The translations under genes and the position numbers were made by a program. Below the pieces are notes generated by a model. The model did not search any database, was not told where the DNA came from, and saw only the letters and a list, made by a program, of their open reading frames with translations. A stretch of 14,030 bases of DNA, from contig JAISVG010000067.1 in the NCBI GenBank assembly GCA_031271635.1, forward strand, positions 1-14,030, in the 5' to 3' direction. Below are positions 13,600 through 14,030 of this stretch, piece by piece (the stretch's first letter is position 1; the number at the start of each line of letters is the position of its first letter). This DNA comes from Erysipelotrichaceae bacterium (GTDB lineage: Bacteria > Bacillota_I > Bacilli_A > RFN20 > CAG-826).

Positions 13600-14030
13600 A
13601 TGGCAAAAGCAAAATTTGATCGAAGTAAACCACACGTTAACATTGGTACCATTGGACACGTTGATCACGGTAAAACTACCCTGACCGCGGCCATTACCAA
13701 AGTCTTGTCGAAAAAAGGCGGAGCTGAATTTAAAGCTTACGATAATATCGACGCTGCTCCTGAAGAGAAAGCTCGCGGAATTACAATTAACACCGCTCAT
13801 ATTGAGTATCAAACCGATAAACGTCACTATGCTCACGTTGACTGTCCTGGTCACGCGGACTATGTTAAAATCATGATTACTGGTGCCGCTCAGATGGATG
13901 GAGCAATTCTTGTTGTCTCTGCTACTGATGGTGTCATGCCACAAACCAGAGAACACATCTTACTTGCAAGACAAGTTGGTGTTCCTTATATCGTTGTTTT
14001 CATTAACAAAGTCGATATCGCTGATCCAGA
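13600..14030 (+). CDS. tuf: Translation elongation factor Tu, N-terminal part, cut by window edge
   Basis: The visible 143 residues are EF-Tu domain I: MAKAKFDRSKPHVNIGTIGH, G1 GHVDHGKTTLT (19-29), G2 RGITINTAHIEY, G3 DCPGHADY (81-88) and G4 NKVD (136-139). EF-Tu carries aminoacyl-tRNA to the ribosome as a GTP complex. One residue is odd: the sequence after G3 reads YVKIMITGAAQ, with isoleucine at 91 (codon ATC, 13870-13872) where EF-Tus almost always have asparagine (YVKNMITGAAQ). The start is supported by GGAGG at 13589-13593. It is preceded by its own promoter but follows fusA in the classic str order. The C-terminal two thirds lie beyond the window. Confidence 0.97.
   Translation, partial: MAKAKFDRSKPHVNIGTIGHVDHGKTTLTAAITKVLSKKGGAEFKAYDNIDAAPEEKARGITINTAHIEYQTDKRHYAHVDCPGHADYVKIMITGAAQMDGAILVVSATDGVMPQTREHILLARQVGVPYIVVFINKVDIADP

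Noticed and set aside
13456..13956. 166-codon open frame on the minus strand opposite the end of fusA and start of tuf
   Set aside because: It is antisense to conserved EF-G and EF-Tu coding sequence and a promoter, with no recognisable protein features; a shadow frame.
1..14030. CRISPR arrays, insertion sequences, tRNA or rRNA genes
   Set aside because: No regularly spaced repeats, transposase motifs, cloverleaf-like or rRNA sequences were recognised on either strand.

Overview
The window looks like chromosome of a low-GC Bacillota-type bacterium, possibly a Mollicutes-like or Erysipelotrichia-like lineage. The reasons are the A+T-rich intergenic DNA, strong AGGAGG-type ribosome binding sites, the order rpsL-rpsG-fusA-tuf, a lipoprotein lipobox and the standard genetic code. 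All tryptophans are TGG and no gene reads through TGA. The placement is from sequence style and is not a database match.

Layout. At the left edge, on the minus strand, lies a toxin-first RelE/HigB-type toxin with an adjoining XRE-family antitoxin that runs off the window. Upstream of it, on the same strand, is a GNAT acetyltransferase. Divergent from the GNAT gene is a two-gene operon: a GPH/MelB-type MFS symporter overlapping by one base a PlsC-type lysophospholipid acyltransferase with an embedded zinc ribbon. Next come two tandem, paralogous, membrane-anchored extracytoplasmic proteins of unknown function, separated by a clear intrinsic terminator. They are followed by a lipoprotein with a bacterial Ig-like (Big_2) domain and a C-terminal beta-rich domain.

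After a roughly 320-bp gap comes a more A+T-rich two-gene module: an AAA15/ABC-type ATPase and a short TOPRIM-like protein, overlapping by 8 bp. It resembles split OLD/RloAB/PARIS-type anti-phage systems and sits directly upstream of the conserved str operon (rpsL, rpsG, fusA). A separate strong promoter precedes tuf, which is cut by the right edge.

How the genes may work together. The symporter and acyltransferase may import and reacylate a lysolipid or otherwise feed envelope lipid metabolism (inference). The paralogous secreted proteins and the lipoprotein form a surface cluster. The ATPase/TOPRIM pair and the toxin-antitoxin pair are accessory stress or defence modules. The str operon supplies translation functions.

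Two features of gene expression stand out. Promoters often carry an extended TGN -10 element. At least one gene (the lipoprotein), and probably a second (the symporter), appears to be transcribed from its own ATG as a leaderless mRNA. The most promising candidates for new biology are the ATPase/TOPRIM pair, the symporter-acyltransferase operon and the paralogous secreted pair.
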